The notes: a model not told the origin generated them from the letters alone. A stretch of DNA of 64,000 nucleotides from CAZYBG01 sp964645155 (GCA_964645155.1 CAZYBG010000006.1:1-64000), one strand, 5' to 3'; shown: positions 42,253-50,240, counted from the stretch's first letter. Translations and numbers: made by a program.

Positions 42253-43194
42253 ATGGATGCCACAGCCGTGATACTCGAAGGGCCGAAGCACCTGGCGCTT
42301 GCCACCGTGCACCTCGATCCGCCGGGGGCGGACGACCTTGTCGTCGGCATCGCGCATTCCGGCATCTCCACAGGAACCGAGAAGCTGTTCTGGACCGGCG
42401 AGATGCCGCCGTTTCCGGGCATGGGCTATCCGCTGGTGCCGGGCTACGAGGCCGAGGGCGAAGTGCTCGAGGCCGGCCCGGGAACCGGCTTCCGGGCCGG
42501 CGAGCGGGTGTTCGTTCCGGGCGCCAGCTGCTTCGGCGAGGTCCGGGGCCTCTTCGGTGGCGCCGCGCGCCGGGTGGTGACGCGCGCCGACCGGGTCACC
42601 CGGATCGACCCCGACATGGGCGCCGAGGGCGCGCTTCTCGCGCTGGCCGCGACCGCCCGCCATGCGATGGCCGGCTTCGGCTGCCGGCTTCCCGAACTGA
42701 TCGTCGGGCACGGTGTCCTCGGCCGGCTGCTCGCGCGGCTCTCCCTTGCGGCCGGCGCGCCGCCGCCGACCGTCTGGGAAATCGACCCGCAGCGACAGGG
42801 CGGGGCGGCGGGCTATCCGGTCGTCCGCCCGGAGGACGATCCGCGCCGCGACTATCGCGCCATCTACGACGCCTCGGGCAACGGCGCGCTGCTCAACGAA
42901 CTCATCACCCGCCTCGCCCGGGGCGGCGAGATCGTGCTGGCCGGGTTCTACAGCGCGCCGCTCAGCTTTGCCTTTCCGCCCGCCTTCATGAAGGAGGCGC
43001 GGTTCCGGGTCGCGGCCGAGTGGACGAAGGACGACCTGATCGCGACGCGCGCCCTGATCGACGCCGGCGCCCTCTCGCTTGGCGGGCTGATCACCCACCG
43101 GGCGGCCGCCGCCGACGCGCCGGCGGCCTACCGGACCGCATTCGACGACCCCGCCTGCCTCAAGATGGTCCTGAACTGGGGAGCCCAGCAATGA
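42253..43194 (+). CDS. bchC: Bacteriochlorophyllide a dehydrogenase (3-hydroxyethyl oxidation)
   Basis: A 313-residue zinc-type medium-chain dehydrogenase that oxidises the C3 hydroxyethyl group to acetyl in bacteriochlorophyllide a synthesis. Family features: AHSGISTGTEKLFWTGEMPPFPGMGYPLVPGYE at the N-terminus, PELIVGHGVLGRLLAR as the nucleotide-binding strand, and AIYDASGNGALLNELI. GGGGAG lies before ATG 42253. First gene of the bchCXYZ run; its stop overlaps bchX as ATGA. Confidence 0.94.
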   Translation: MDATAVILEGPKHLALATVHLDPPGADDLVVGIAHSGISTGTEKLFWTGEMPPFPGMGYPLVPGYEAEGEVLEAGPGTGFRAGERVFVPGASCFGEVRGLFGGAARRVVTRADRVTRIDPDMGAEGALLALAATARHAMAGFGCRLPELIVGHGVLGRLLARLSLAAGAPPPTVWEIDPQRQGGAAGYPVVRPEDDPRRDYRAIYDASGNGALLNELITRLARGGEIVLAGFYSAPLSFAFPPAFMKEARFRVAAEWTKDDLIATRALIDAGALSLGGLITHRAAAADAPAAYRTAFDDPACLKMVLNWGAQQ

Positions 43195-44195
43195 CGCTCG
43201 ACATGCCGAATCTGAGGGACTTCGACCAGCGGTTGCGCGACGAGGCGGCCGAGGAGCCGACGCTCGAGATCCCCGCCGCGGAGCCGACCAAGAAGACGCA
43301 GATCATCGCGATCTACGGCAAGGGCGGGATCGGCAAGTCGTTCACGCTGGCCAACCTCAGCCACATGATGGCCGAAATGGGTAAACGGGTTCTTCTCATC
43401 GGGTGCGATCCGAAATCCGACACCACGTCGCTGCTGTTCGGTGGCAAGGCCTGCCCGACGATCATCGAGACCTCGACCCGCAAGAAGCTGGCGGGCGAGG
43501 AGGTGAAGATCGGCGATGTCTGCTTCAAGCGCGGCGGCGTCTTCGCGATGGAACTGGGCGGGCCGGAAGTCGGCCGCGGCTGCGGCGGGCGCGGGATCAT
43601 CCACGGCTTTGAATTGCTTGAGAAGCTGGGCTTCCACGACTGGGATTTCGACTATGTGCTGCTCGACTTCCTCGGCGATGTGGTCTGCGGCGGCTTCGGC
43701 CTGCCGATCGCCCGCGACATGGCGCAGAAGGTGATCCTGGTTGGCTCGAACGACCTGCAGTCGCTCTATGTCGCCAACAACGTCTGTTCGGCGGTGGAGT
43801 ACTTCCGCAAGCTCGGCGGCAATGTCGGCGTGGCGGGGCTTGTCATCAACAAGGATGACGGCTCGGGCGAGGCGGCGGCCTTCGCCGAGGCGGTGAAGAT
43901 CCCGGTCCTGGCCTCGATCCCGCAGGACGACGACCTGCGCAAGAAGTCGGCGAACTACCAGATCGTCGGTTCTGCCGAAAGCCGCTGGGGCGCGCTGTTC
44001 GCCGAGCTGGCCGAGGCCGTGGCCGGCGCCCCGCCGATCCGTCCGGCGCCGCTCGACCAGGACGGGCTGCTGAACCTGTTCTCGGCCGAGACGACGGGCA
44101 AGGACTTCGTCCTGGAGCCGGCGACCGACCTGGACATGCGCGGCAAGAACGCCGAGCCGAAGAAGTCTCTGGAAGTGGTGTACGACGATGTTTGA
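43191..44195 (+). CDS. bchX: Chlorophyllide a reductase iron protein, BchX
   Basis: A 334-residue NifH-like ATPase that feeds electrons to BchYZ for reduction of the C7-C8 bond of chlorophyllide a. P-loop IYGKGGIGKSFTLAN, switch region GCDPKSDTT, and the [4Fe-4S] cysteines around KACPTI and GRGCGGRGI; LDFLGDVVCGGFGLPIA is also typical. ATG 43191 overlaps the bchC stop. Its own TGA overlaps the start of an unknown 72-codon ORF by 8 bp. Confidence 0.96.
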   Translation: MTLDMPNLRDFDQRLRDEAAEEPTLEIPAAEPTKKTQIIAIYGKGGIGKSFTLANLSHMMAEMGKRVLLIGCDPKSDTTSLLFGGKACPTIIETSTRKKLAGEEVKIGDVCFKRGGVFAMELGGPEVGRGCGGRGIIHGFELLEKLGFHDWDFDYVLLDFLGDVVCGGFGLPIARDMAQKVILVGSNDLQSLYVANNVCSAVEYFRKLGGNVGVAGLVINKDDGSGEAAAFAEAVKIPVLASIPQDDDLRKKSANYQIVGSAESRWGALFAELAEAVAGAPPIRPAPLDQDGLLNLFSAETTGKDFVLEPATDLDMRGKNAEPKKSLEVVYDDV

Positions 44196-44406
44196 CCTCG
44201 ACCGCCTTGCCGCCTTCGACCGGGGGCTGGCCAGCCTTCCCCACACCGCTCCGCACGTGCCCCGCGGCCTCGACGGGCAGCGTCGGCGGGTCGGGGCCCC
44301 GGATCACGTCCGGAGCGGGGGCGAGGCCGTCGCCCGCTGCACGATGGTCGCGAGCCTCGGCGTCGAGCCGCTCTGCCCCTTCGCGCGGATGGAGGCGGTG
44401 GCGTGA
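44188..44406 (+). CDS. Unknown 72-residue protein between bchX and bchY
   Basis: This small ORF overlaps bchX by 8 bp (ATGTTTGA) and its TGA overlaps the GTG of bchY (GTGA), so it is built into the translational coupling of the operon. The protein (MFDLDRLAAFDRGLASLPHT...) is basic in the middle (DGQRRRV), has two Cys (51 and 63) and a C-terminal VEPLCPFARMEAVA; no membrane helix or known motif is visible. Codon third positions are mostly G/C, as in neighbours. It may be a real accessory factor for chlorophyllide reductase or only a linker. Confidence 0.6.
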   Translation: MFDLDRLAAFDRGLASLPHTAPHVPRGLDGQRRRVGAPDHVRSGGEAVARCTMVASLGVEPLCPFARMEAVA

Positions 44407-45977
44407 CCGAAGAGGTCAGATACGACCTCGCCCACGCGGCGGAGGTGCTCTCCGGGCCGGAGCGGGGCGAAGCCCCGGATCAGGCACAGGGCGCCGGTGG
44501 TGACGGCATGGGCTGCCACGCCGGCGCGTCGCAGATGGAAGCGGCCGCCCGCGCCGCGGGCAAGTCCGACATCCTCGACCAGTACGCCCGCGACTACCCC
44601 CAGGGCCCCCATGACAAGCCGCAGAGCATGTGCCCCGCGTTCGGCTCGCTCCGCGTCGGGCTTCGGATGCGGCGCGTGGCGACGGTGTTGAGCGGTTCGG
44701 CCTGCTGCGTCTACGGTCTGACCTTCGTGTCGCACTTCTACGGCGCGCGCCGGTCGGTGGGGTATGTACCGTTCAATTCTGAAACTCTGGTTACCGGCAA
44801 GCTCTTCGAGGACATCCGCGACGCGGTGCACGAGCTGGCCGACCCCGACCGCTACGACGCGGTGGTGGTGACGAACCTCTGCGTGCCGACCGCGTCGGGG
44901 GTGCCGCTCCGGCTGCTGCCGGACGAGATCAACGGCGTGCGGATCGTCGGCATCGACGTGCCGGGCTTCGGCGTGCCGACCCATGCCGAGGCCAAGGACG
45001 TGCTGGCCGGCGCGATGCTGGCCTATGCCCGGGCCGAGATCGAGGCGGGGCCGGTGGCCGCGCCGCTGGGCGGCAAGTCGGACCGGCCGACGGTGTCGTT
45101 CCTTGGCGAGATGTTCCCGGCCGATCCGGTGATGCTCGGCGCGATGCTCGCACCGATGGGTCTGGCCGCCGGGCCGGTGGTGCCGTGCCGCGAATGGCGC
45201 GAGCTTTACGCGGCGCTCGACGCCCGCGTCTGCGCCGCGATCCACCCCTTCTACACGGCCTCGATGCGCGAATTCGAGACGGCCGGGCGCCCCGTCGTCG
45301 GCTCGGCCCCTGTCGGGCGCGACGGGACGGCGGCCTGGCTGAAAGCGGTGGGCGAGGCGGCGGGGGTTCCGGCCGAGCGCATCGCGGCGGCGCAGAACGC
45401 CTTCCTGCCGGCCATCGACGGCGCGCTGAAGGCGGCGCCGGTGAAGGGCACGATCACGCTGAGCGGCTACGAGGGCTCGGAGCTTCTGGTTGCGCGGCTG
45501 CTGATCGAGAGCGGCGCCGAGGTGCCCTACGTGGGCACGGCCTGCCCGAAGACCCGCGCCAGCGAAGCGGATCGGGAGTGGCTGGAGGCGCATGGCGTCA
45601 AGGTGAAGTACCGCGCCAGCCTGGAAGACGATTGCGCGGCGATGGAGGCGGTGCGGCCCGACCTCGCCATCGGCACGACCCCGGTGGTGCAGAAGGCGAA
45701 GGAGCTGGGCATCCCCGCGCTCTACTTCACGAATCTCATTTCGGCGCGGCCGCTCATGGGCCCGGCCGGGGCCGGTTCGCTGGCCGAGGTGGTCAATGCC
45801 GCCATCGCCAACAAGGGCCGGATGGACCGGATGCGCGCCTTCTTCGAGGGCGTGGGCGAGGGGGATACGGCGGGCGTCTGGGAAGGGGCGCCGAATCTCA
45901 GGCCGGATTTCCGGGCGCAGCACCAGAAGAAGCTCGACAAGCAGGCCAAGGCGGCGAAGGCGGAGGAGATGATCTGA
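44403..45977 (+). CDS. bchY: Chlorophyllide a reductase subunit BchY
   Basis: A 524-residue NifD-like subunit of chlorophyllide a oxidoreductase. Iron-sulfur and substrate-site landmarks: GCHAGASQMEAAARAAGKSD, QSMCPAFGSLRVGLRM, GSACCVYGLTFVSHFYGARR and TNLCVPTASGVPL. The remainder (GEMFPADPVMLGAM, SGYEGSELLVARLLIESGAEVPY) is closely BchY. The N-terminal 30 residues before GCHAG are more extended than I recall for Rhodobacter. The start is GTG 44403. It is followed by a 91-bp gap before bchZ instead of an overlap. Confidence 0.95.
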   Translation: MTEEVRYDLAHAAEVLSGPERGEAPDQAQGAGGDGMGCHAGASQMEAAARAAGKSDILDQYARDYPQGPHDKPQSMCPAFGSLRVGLRMRRVATVLSGSACCVYGLTFVSHFYGARRSVGYVPFNSETLVTGKLFEDIRDAVHELADPDRYDAVVVTNLCVPTASGVPLRLLPDEINGVRIVGIDVPGFGVPTHAEAKDVLAGAMLAYARAEIEAGPVAAPLGGKSDRPTVSFLGEMFPADPVMLGAMLAPMGLAAGPVVPCREWRELYAALDARVCAAIHPFYTASMREFETAGRPVVGSAPVGRDGTAAWLKAVGEAAGVPAERIAAAQNAFLPAIDGALKAAPVKGTITLSGYEGSELLVARLLIESGAEVPYVGTACPKTRASEADREWLEAHGVKVKYRASLEDDCAAMEAVRPDLAIGTTPVVQKAKELGIPALYFTNLISARPLMGPAGAGSLAEVVNAAIANKGRMDRMRAFFEGVGEGDTAGVWEGAPNLRPDFRAQHQKKLDKQAKAAKAEEMI

Positions 45978-46068
45978 TGCCTTGGTTTCATTGGAAAATC
46001 AGCCGGCACAGCGCGTGCACATCGTGTACACAACCTGTACACCGCCGCGTCGGCCGGAGGGCCGGCCG
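45978..46068 (+). promoter_or_regulatory. bchY-bchZ spacer with TGTACA-N5-TGTACA element
   Basis: A 91-bp gap, unusual in this tightly packed operon. TGTACA occurs at 46025-46030 and 46036-46041, 11 bp apart, with TGCACA at 46016-46021 in front. The flanks extend the symmetry to GTGTACA/TGTACAC around a CAACC centre. The bchZ Shine-Dalgarno GGAGG is at 46056-46060. The same hexamer pair precedes hmgA. Confidence 0.55.
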
Positions 46069-47550
46069 ATGCTGATCCAGGACCACGACCGGGCGGGCGG
46101 CTACTGGGGCGCGGTCTACGCCTTCACCGCGGTGAAGGGGCTTCAGGTCGTCATCGACGGCCCCGTCGGCTGCGAGAACCTGCCGGTGACGAGCGTCCTG
46201 CACTACACCGACGCGCTGCCGCCGCACGAGCTGCCGATCGTGGTGACCGGCCTCGGCGAGGAGGAGCTGGGCCGCGACGGCACGGAAGGCGCGATGAAGC
46301 GGGCGTGGAAGACGCTCGACCCCGCCCTGCCGGCGGTGGTGGTGACCGGAAGCATCGCCGAGATGATCGGCGGCGGCGTGACGCCGATGGGCACCAACAT
46401 CCAGCGTTTCCTGCCGCGGACCATCGACGAGGACCAGTGGGAGGCCGCCGACCGGGCGATGACCTGGATCTTCACCGAGTTCGGGATGACCAAGGGGCGG
46501 ATGCCGCCGGAGAAACCGCGCGACGCGGGCGCACGGCCGCGCGTCAACATCCTCGGGCCGATGTACGGCACGTTCAACATGCCGTCGGACCTTCACGAGA
46601 TCCGCCGGCTCGTCGAGGGGATCGGCGCCGAGGTCAACATGGTGATGCCGCTCGGCGCCCATCTGGCCGAGATGCGCAACCTGGTGAACGCCGACGTCAA
46701 CGTGGTGATGTACCGCGAGTTCGGGCGCGGCCTCGCCGAGGTGCTCGGCAAACCCTACCTGCAGGCGCCGGTCGGGATCGAGTCGACCACGGCGTTCCTG
46801 TGCACGCTGGGCGAGATGCTCGGGCTCGATCCGGAGCCGTTCATCGCGCGCGAGAAGCATTCGACGATCAAGCCGGTCTGGGACCTGTGGCGGAGCGTCA
46901 CGCAGGACTTCTTCGCCACGGCGAGCTTCGCCATCGTCGCGAACGAGACCTATGCCAGGGGCGTGCGGAACTTCCTCGAGACCGACCTCGGCCTGCCCTG
47001 CGCCTTCGCGGTCGCCCGCAAGCGCGGGACGAAGACCGACAACGAGGCGGTGCGCGCGCTGATGCGCAGCAAGCGCCCGCTCGTCGTCATGGGCTCGATC
47101 AACGAGAAGATGTACCTGGCCGAGCTGGCACATGGCCACGGCCCGAAGCCCGCCTTCATCCCGGCGAGCTTTCCCGGCGCCGCGATCCGTCGTGCCACGG
47201 GGACGCCCTTCATGGGCTATGCCGGCGCGACCTACCTGGTGCAGGAGGTGTGCAATGCGCTCTTCGACGCGCTCTTCCACATCCTGCCGCTGGGCTCCGA
47301 GATGGACAGCGCCGCGGCGACGCCGACGACGCTGCGCCGCGACTTCCCGTGGGACGAGGATGCGCGCGCCGCGCTCGACCGGATCGTCGCCGAACATCCA
47401 GTGCTGACGCGGATTTCGGCCGCCAAGACGCTCCGGGACGCCGCCGAGCGGGCGGCGCTCGAGAGCGGCGCCGAGCGGGTGGTGATCGAGACGGTGCGGG
47501 CCTTGCAGCCCGCGGAGTTCGAGACGGATGACAGAAGGGGAGCACGCTGA
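46069..47550 (+). CDS. bchZ: Chlorophyllide a reductase subunit BchZ
   Basis: A 493-residue NifK-like subunit that pairs with BchY. The diagnostic N-terminus MLIQDHDRAGGYWGAVYAF leads into VIDGPVGCENLPVTSVLHYTDALPPHELPIV; later VVVTGSIAEMIGGGVTPMG and NILGPMYGTFNMPSDLHEIRRL are conserved. ATG 46069 is fixed by GGAGG 8 nt upstream; a longer frame from 45982 would translate the palindromic spacer. pufQ starts on the next base after its TGA, linking bch and puf expression. Confidence 0.96.
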   Translation: MLIQDHDRAGGYWGAVYAFTAVKGLQVVIDGPVGCENLPVTSVLHYTDALPPHELPIVVTGLGEEELGRDGTEGAMKRAWKTLDPALPAVVVTGSIAEMIGGGVTPMGTNIQRFLPRTIDEDQWEAADRAMTWIFTEFGMTKGRMPPEKPRDAGARPRVNILGPMYGTFNMPSDLHEIRRLVEGIGAEVNMVMPLGAHLAEMRNLVNADVNVVMYREFGRGLAEVLGKPYLQAPVGIESTTAFLCTLGEMLGLDPEPFIAREKHSTIKPVWDLWRSVTQDFFATASFAIVANETYARGVRNFLETDLGLPCAFAVARKRGTKTDNEAVRALMRSKRPLVVMGSINEKMYLAELAHGHGPKPAFIPASFPGAAIRRATGTPFMGYAGATYLVQEVCNALFDALFHILPLGSEMDSAAATPTTLRRDFPWDEDARAALDRIVAEHPVLTRISAAKTLRDAAERAALESGAERVVIETVRALQPAEFETDDRRGAR

Positions 47551-47769
47551 ATGGCCGACCAGACCACCGACCTTCCGATCCTGCGGACGAAGCCGCCGAA
47601 GGCCGAGTTCTACACCTACTTCGCGATCATCTTCGTGGCGACCCTGCCGCTTGCAGCGCTGACATGGGCGCTCGCCGCGGTCCGGCAGGCGCGCCTGCCG
47701 GAAAAGGGGCCGGTGGCCCGCGCCTGGAGCCAGGCACGGATCATCACGCCGATGATCTTCTCGGCCTGA
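47551..47769 (+). CDS. pufQ: PufQ, puf operon cytochrome-subunit-like regulator of Bchl synthesis
   Basis: A 72-residue single-span membrane protein. A short polar N-terminus (ILRTKPPKAEFY) leads to one hydrophobic helix TYFAIIFVATLPLAALTWAL, then the conserved C-terminal pattern RLPEKGPVARAWSQARIITPMIF, which matches PufQ. In Rhodobacter PufQ stimulates bacteriochlorophyll formation. Zero spacing from bchZ. Downstream come three hairpin repeats before pufB. Confidence 0.93.
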   Translation: MADQTTDLPILRTKPPKAEFYTYFAIIFVATLPLAALTWALAAVRQARLPEKGPVARAWSQARIITPMIFSA

Positions 47770-47784
47770 GCGCCGGGAGCCGCG

Positions 47785-47865
47785 TGCCGCCCCGACGGGG
47801 CGAGAGGAGACTGCCGCCCCGATGGGGCGAGATGAGACTGCCGCCCCGATGGGGCGAGAAAGAAA
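47785..47865 (+). repeat. Three tandem 27-bp repeats with hairpins, pufQ-pufB spacer
   Basis: Units 47785-47811, 47812-47838 and 47839-47865 each begin TGCCGCCCCGAYGGGGCGAG and differ only in the last bases. Each can fold as CGCCCC-GAY-GGGGCG, a 6-bp stem with a 3-nt loop. The RNA ahead of pufB would carry three equal hairpins. There are no spacers between units, so this is not CRISPR. Confidence 0.88.
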
Positions 47866-47895
47866 GTGCGCCCCTGCTCGGCAGGGACGGACGAG

Positions 47896-47914
47896 CCGGC
47901 GGAAGGTCCGCCGG
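47896..47914 (+). other. Stem-loop upstream of pufB
   Basis: Perfect 8-bp stem CCGGCGGA/TCCGCCGG with loop AGG, followed by a weaker CCCGG/CCGGG hairpin at about 47917-47929. It lies 50 bp before the pufB ATG and may stabilise the 5' end of processed pufBA mRNA. Confidence 0.6.
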
Positions 47915-47964
47915 AGCCCGGCCGCCGGGTGGCGCGGCATCAGTCATGCGATCCGGAGGAAAGA

Positions 47965-48114
47965 ATGGCTGATAGAAGCGACCTGTCCTTCACAGGTCTG
48001 ACCGACGAGCAGGCCCAGGAGCTGCACTCGGTGTACATGAGCGGGCTCTGGCTCTTTGCCGCAGTCGCGCTTGTCGCGCACATCGCGACGTACATCTGGG
48101 CTCCGTGGTTCTGA
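47965..48114 (+). CDS. pufB: Light-harvesting 1 beta chain
   Basis: A 49-residue antenna polypeptide. MADRSDLSFTGLTDEQAQELHSVY is the polar cytoplasmic head; the helix SGLWLFAAVALVAHIATYIW carries the bacteriochlorophyll-binding His39, and the tail APWF ends the protein as in LH1 beta. GGAGG precedes ATG 47965. Together with PufA it forms the B870 ring around the reaction centre. Confidence 0.96.
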   Translation: MADRSDLSFTGLTDEQAQELHSVYMSGLWLFAAVALVAHIATYIWAPWF

Positions 48115-48127
48115 GGGGGATCGAGAG

Positions 48128-48301
48128 ATGGCCAAATTCTACAAGATCTGGATGGTCTTCGATCCGCGCCGGGTGTTCGTCGCCCAGGGCGTCTTCCTCT
48201 TCCTGCTGGCTGTGCTGATTCACCTGGTGGTGCTCTCGTCCGGCCTGAACTGGTTTGAGGTGGCCGCAGCCCGCAAGGCCGCGGCCTTGGAAGCCAACTA
48301 G
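48128..48301 (+). CDS. pufA: Light-harvesting 1 alpha chain
   Basis: A 57-residue antenna polypeptide. N-terminal KFYKIWMVFDPRRVFVAQG is the LH1-alpha signature; the membrane helix FLFLLAVLIHLVVLSS has the bacteriochlorophyll ligand His32, followed by GLNWFEVAAARKAA. It starts 13 bp after pufB. A strong intercistronic hairpin follows its TAG, which should make pufBA mRNA more abundant than pufLM. Confidence 0.96.
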   Translation: MAKFYKIWMVFDPRRVFVAQGVFLFLLAVLIHLVVLSSGLNWFEVAAARKAAALEAN

Positions 48302-48326
48302 GGCGGCTACGCCCCTCGAAGAGCTT

Positions 48327-48354
48327 GCGGGCGGCGGCCCAGGCCTCCGCCCGC
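48327..48354 (+). other. pufA-pufL intercistronic stem-loop
   Basis: Stem GCGGGCGG/CCGCCCGC (8 perfect bp) extended by an inner GGCC-CA-GGCC stem, separated only by a single C/T mismatch pair. In Rhodobacter a hairpin at this place protects pufBA mRNA from 3' decay and sets the LH1 to reaction-centre ratio. There is no T-run, so it is a stabiliser rather than a terminator. Confidence 0.8.
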
Positions 48355-48419
48355 GGCAAACCCGGCGACAGACGGCTGAGGCCCCGACGGCAAGGCCGCC
48401 CAACTGCGGAGTGAGACGC

Positions 48420-49268
48420 ATGGCATTGCTGAGTTTCGAACGCAAATACCGCGTCCGGGGTGGGACGCTGATCGGCGGCGATCTGTTCGACTTCTGGGTC
48501 GGCCCGTTCTACGTGGGCTTCTTCGGGGTCACGACGCTGTTCTTCGCGGCCCTCGGAACGCTCCTCATCCTTTACGGCGCGGCGCTGCAGGGCACGTTCA
48601 ACCCCTGGACCATCAACATCGCGCCGCCCGACCTGAGCTACGGCCTCGGCATGGCGCCGCTGACCGAAGGCGGTCTGTGGCAGATCATCACCATCTGCGC
48701 CATCGGCGCCTTCGTGAGCTGGGCGCTGCGCGAGGTCGAGATCTGCCGCAAGCTCGGCATCGGCTACCACGTGCCGGTCGCCTTCGGCGTCGCGATCTTC
48801 GCCTATGTGACGCTGGTGGTGATCCGCCCCGTCCTGATGGGCGCCTGGGGACACGGCTTTCCCTACGGGATCTTCAGCCACCTCGACTGGGTGTCGAACA
48901 CGGGCTACGCCTATCTCCACTTCCACTACAACCCGGCGCACATGCTGGCGGTGACGTTCTTCTTCACCACCACGCTCGCGCTCGCGCTGCACGGCGCGCT
49001 GATCCTGTCGGCCGCGAACCCCGAGAAGGGCGAGGAGATGCGGACGCCCGATCACGAGGACACGTTCTTCCGCGACTTCATCGGCTACTCGGTGGGAACG
49101 CTCGGCATTCACCGCCTCGGCCTTCTGCTCGCGCTCAACGCCGGCTTCTGGTCGGCGATCTGCATCGTGATCTCGGGACCGGTCTGGACCAAGGGCTGGC
49201 CGGAATGGTGGAACTGGTGGCTCGACCTGCCGATCTGGCCGGCCGCGTCCGTGGTGGGAGTGCAGTAA
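48420..49268 (+). CDS. pufL: Photosynthetic reaction centre L subunit
   Basis: A 282-residue membrane protein with five helices. ALLSFERKYRVRGGTLIGGDLFDFWVGPFYVGFFG is the conserved N-terminus; YLHFHYNPAHMLAVTFFFT contains the special-pair His ligand, and HGALILSA, FFRDFIGYSVGTLGIHRLGLLLALNAGFWSA hold quinone and iron ligands. Begins 118 bp after pufA, past the hairpin; stops 1 bp before pufM. Confidence 0.97.
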   Translation: MALLSFERKYRVRGGTLIGGDLFDFWVGPFYVGFFGVTTLFFAALGTLLILYGAALQGTFNPWTINIAPPDLSYGLGMAPLTEGGLWQIITICAIGAFVSWALREVEICRKLGIGYHVPVAFGVAIFAYVTLVVIRPVLMGAWGHGFPYGIFSHLDWVSNTGYAYLHFHYNPAHMLAVTFFFTTTLALALHGALILSAANPEKGEEMRTPDHEDTFFRDFIGYSVGTLGIHRLGLLLALNAGFWSAICIVISGPVWTKGWPEWWNWWLDLPIWPAASVVGVQ

Positions 49269-49269
49269 G

Positions 49270-50238
49270 ATGCCCGAGTATCAGAACATCTTCACGCAGG
49301 TTCAGGTCCAGGGCGTGCCGGAATACGGCATGGACAACGAGAACAACATGATGGAGGAGCGCGCCGGCCGGCCGAACTACTCGACGCTGATCGGCTGGCT
49401 CGGCAATGCGCAGCTCGGGCCGATCTATCTCGGCGCGTTCGGCGTGGTGTCGCTCGCCACCGGCATCCTGTGCCTCAACATCATCGGCTTCAACATGCTG
49501 GCGCAGGTCGGCTGGTCGATCCCGGAATTCATCCGGCAGCTGTTCTGGCTGGCGCTGGAACCGCCGTCGCCGGCCTACGGGCTGACGATGCCGCCGCTGA
49601 ACGACGGCGGCTGGTACATCATCGCCTCGTTCCTGCTGCTGGTCAGTGTGATGTCGTGGTGGGCCCGGTCCTACCAGCTCGCGCAGATGCACAAGATGGG
49701 CAAGCATGTCGCCTGGGCGTTCCTGTCGGCGATCTGGCTGTTCCTGGTGCTGGGCCTGTTCCGGCCGATCCTGATGGGATCGTGGAGCGAGGGCGTGCCC
49801 TACGGCATCTTCCCGCATCTCGACTGGACCACCGCGTTCTCGATCCGCTACGGCAACCTCTACTACAACCCGTTCCACTGCCTCTCGATCGTCTTTCTCT
49901 ACGGCTCGGTGCTGCTCTTCGCGATGCACGGCGCCACGATCCTGGCGGTCAGCCGGTTCGGCGGCGACCGCGAGCTCGAGCAGATCGTCGACCGCGGCAC
50001 CGCGTCCGAGCGGGCGGCGCTGTTCTGGCGCTGGACGATGGGCTTCAACGCGACGATGGAAGGCATCCATCGCTGGGCCTGGTGGTTCGCGGTGCTGACG
50101 CCGATCACCGGCGGCATCGGGATCCTGCTCACCGGCACCGTGGTCGACAACTGGTTCATCTGGGCGCAGGAGCACAACTTCGCGCCGGAATACCTCGAGG
50201 CCTACGGCTACGAAGCCTACCAGACGGGAGGTAACTGA
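49270..50238 (+). CDS. pufM: Photosynthetic reaction centre M subunit
   Basis: A 322-residue five-helix partner of PufL. MPEYQNIFTQVQVQG is the typical start. YNPFHCLSIVFLYGSVLLFAMHGATILAV has the special-pair and iron ligands, and FWRWTMGFNATMEGIHRWAWWFAVLTPITGGIGILL is the quinone/iron helix region. The C-terminal extension EHNFAPEYLEAYGYEAYQTGGN is the kind found where a bound cytochrome (PufC) is present. pufC follows after 2 bp. Confidence 0.97.
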   Translation: MPEYQNIFTQVQVQGVPEYGMDNENNMMEERAGRPNYSTLIGWLGNAQLGPIYLGAFGVVSLATGILCLNIIGFNMLAQVGWSIPEFIRQLFWLALEPPSPAYGLTMPPLNDGGWYIIASFLLLVSVMSWWARSYQLAQMHKMGKHVAWAFLSAIWLFLVLGLFRPILMGSWSEGVPYGIFPHLDWTTAFSIRYGNLYYNPFHCLSIVFLYGSVLLFAMHGATILAVSRFGGDRELEQIVDRGTASERAALFWRWTMGFNATMEGIHRWAWWFAVLTPITGGIGILLTGTVVDNWFIWAQEHNFAPEYLEAYGYEAYQTGGN

Positions 50239-50240
50239 AC

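Noticed and set aside
45982..46068. Upstream extension of BchZ from ATG 45982
   Set aside because: It would translate the palindromic TGTACA spacer into a peptide unlike any BchZ, while ATG 46069 has an ideal GGAGG and the family N-terminus.
47785..47865. Possible CRISPR array
   Set aside because: The repeats abut without unique spacers and no cas genes are present.
47664..47972. Plus-strand frame with repeated PPRWGE peptides across the pufQ-pufB spacer
   Set aside because: It begins inside pufQ in another frame and its repeats simply translate the 27-bp hairpin units (27 is a multiple of 3). No ribosome site.
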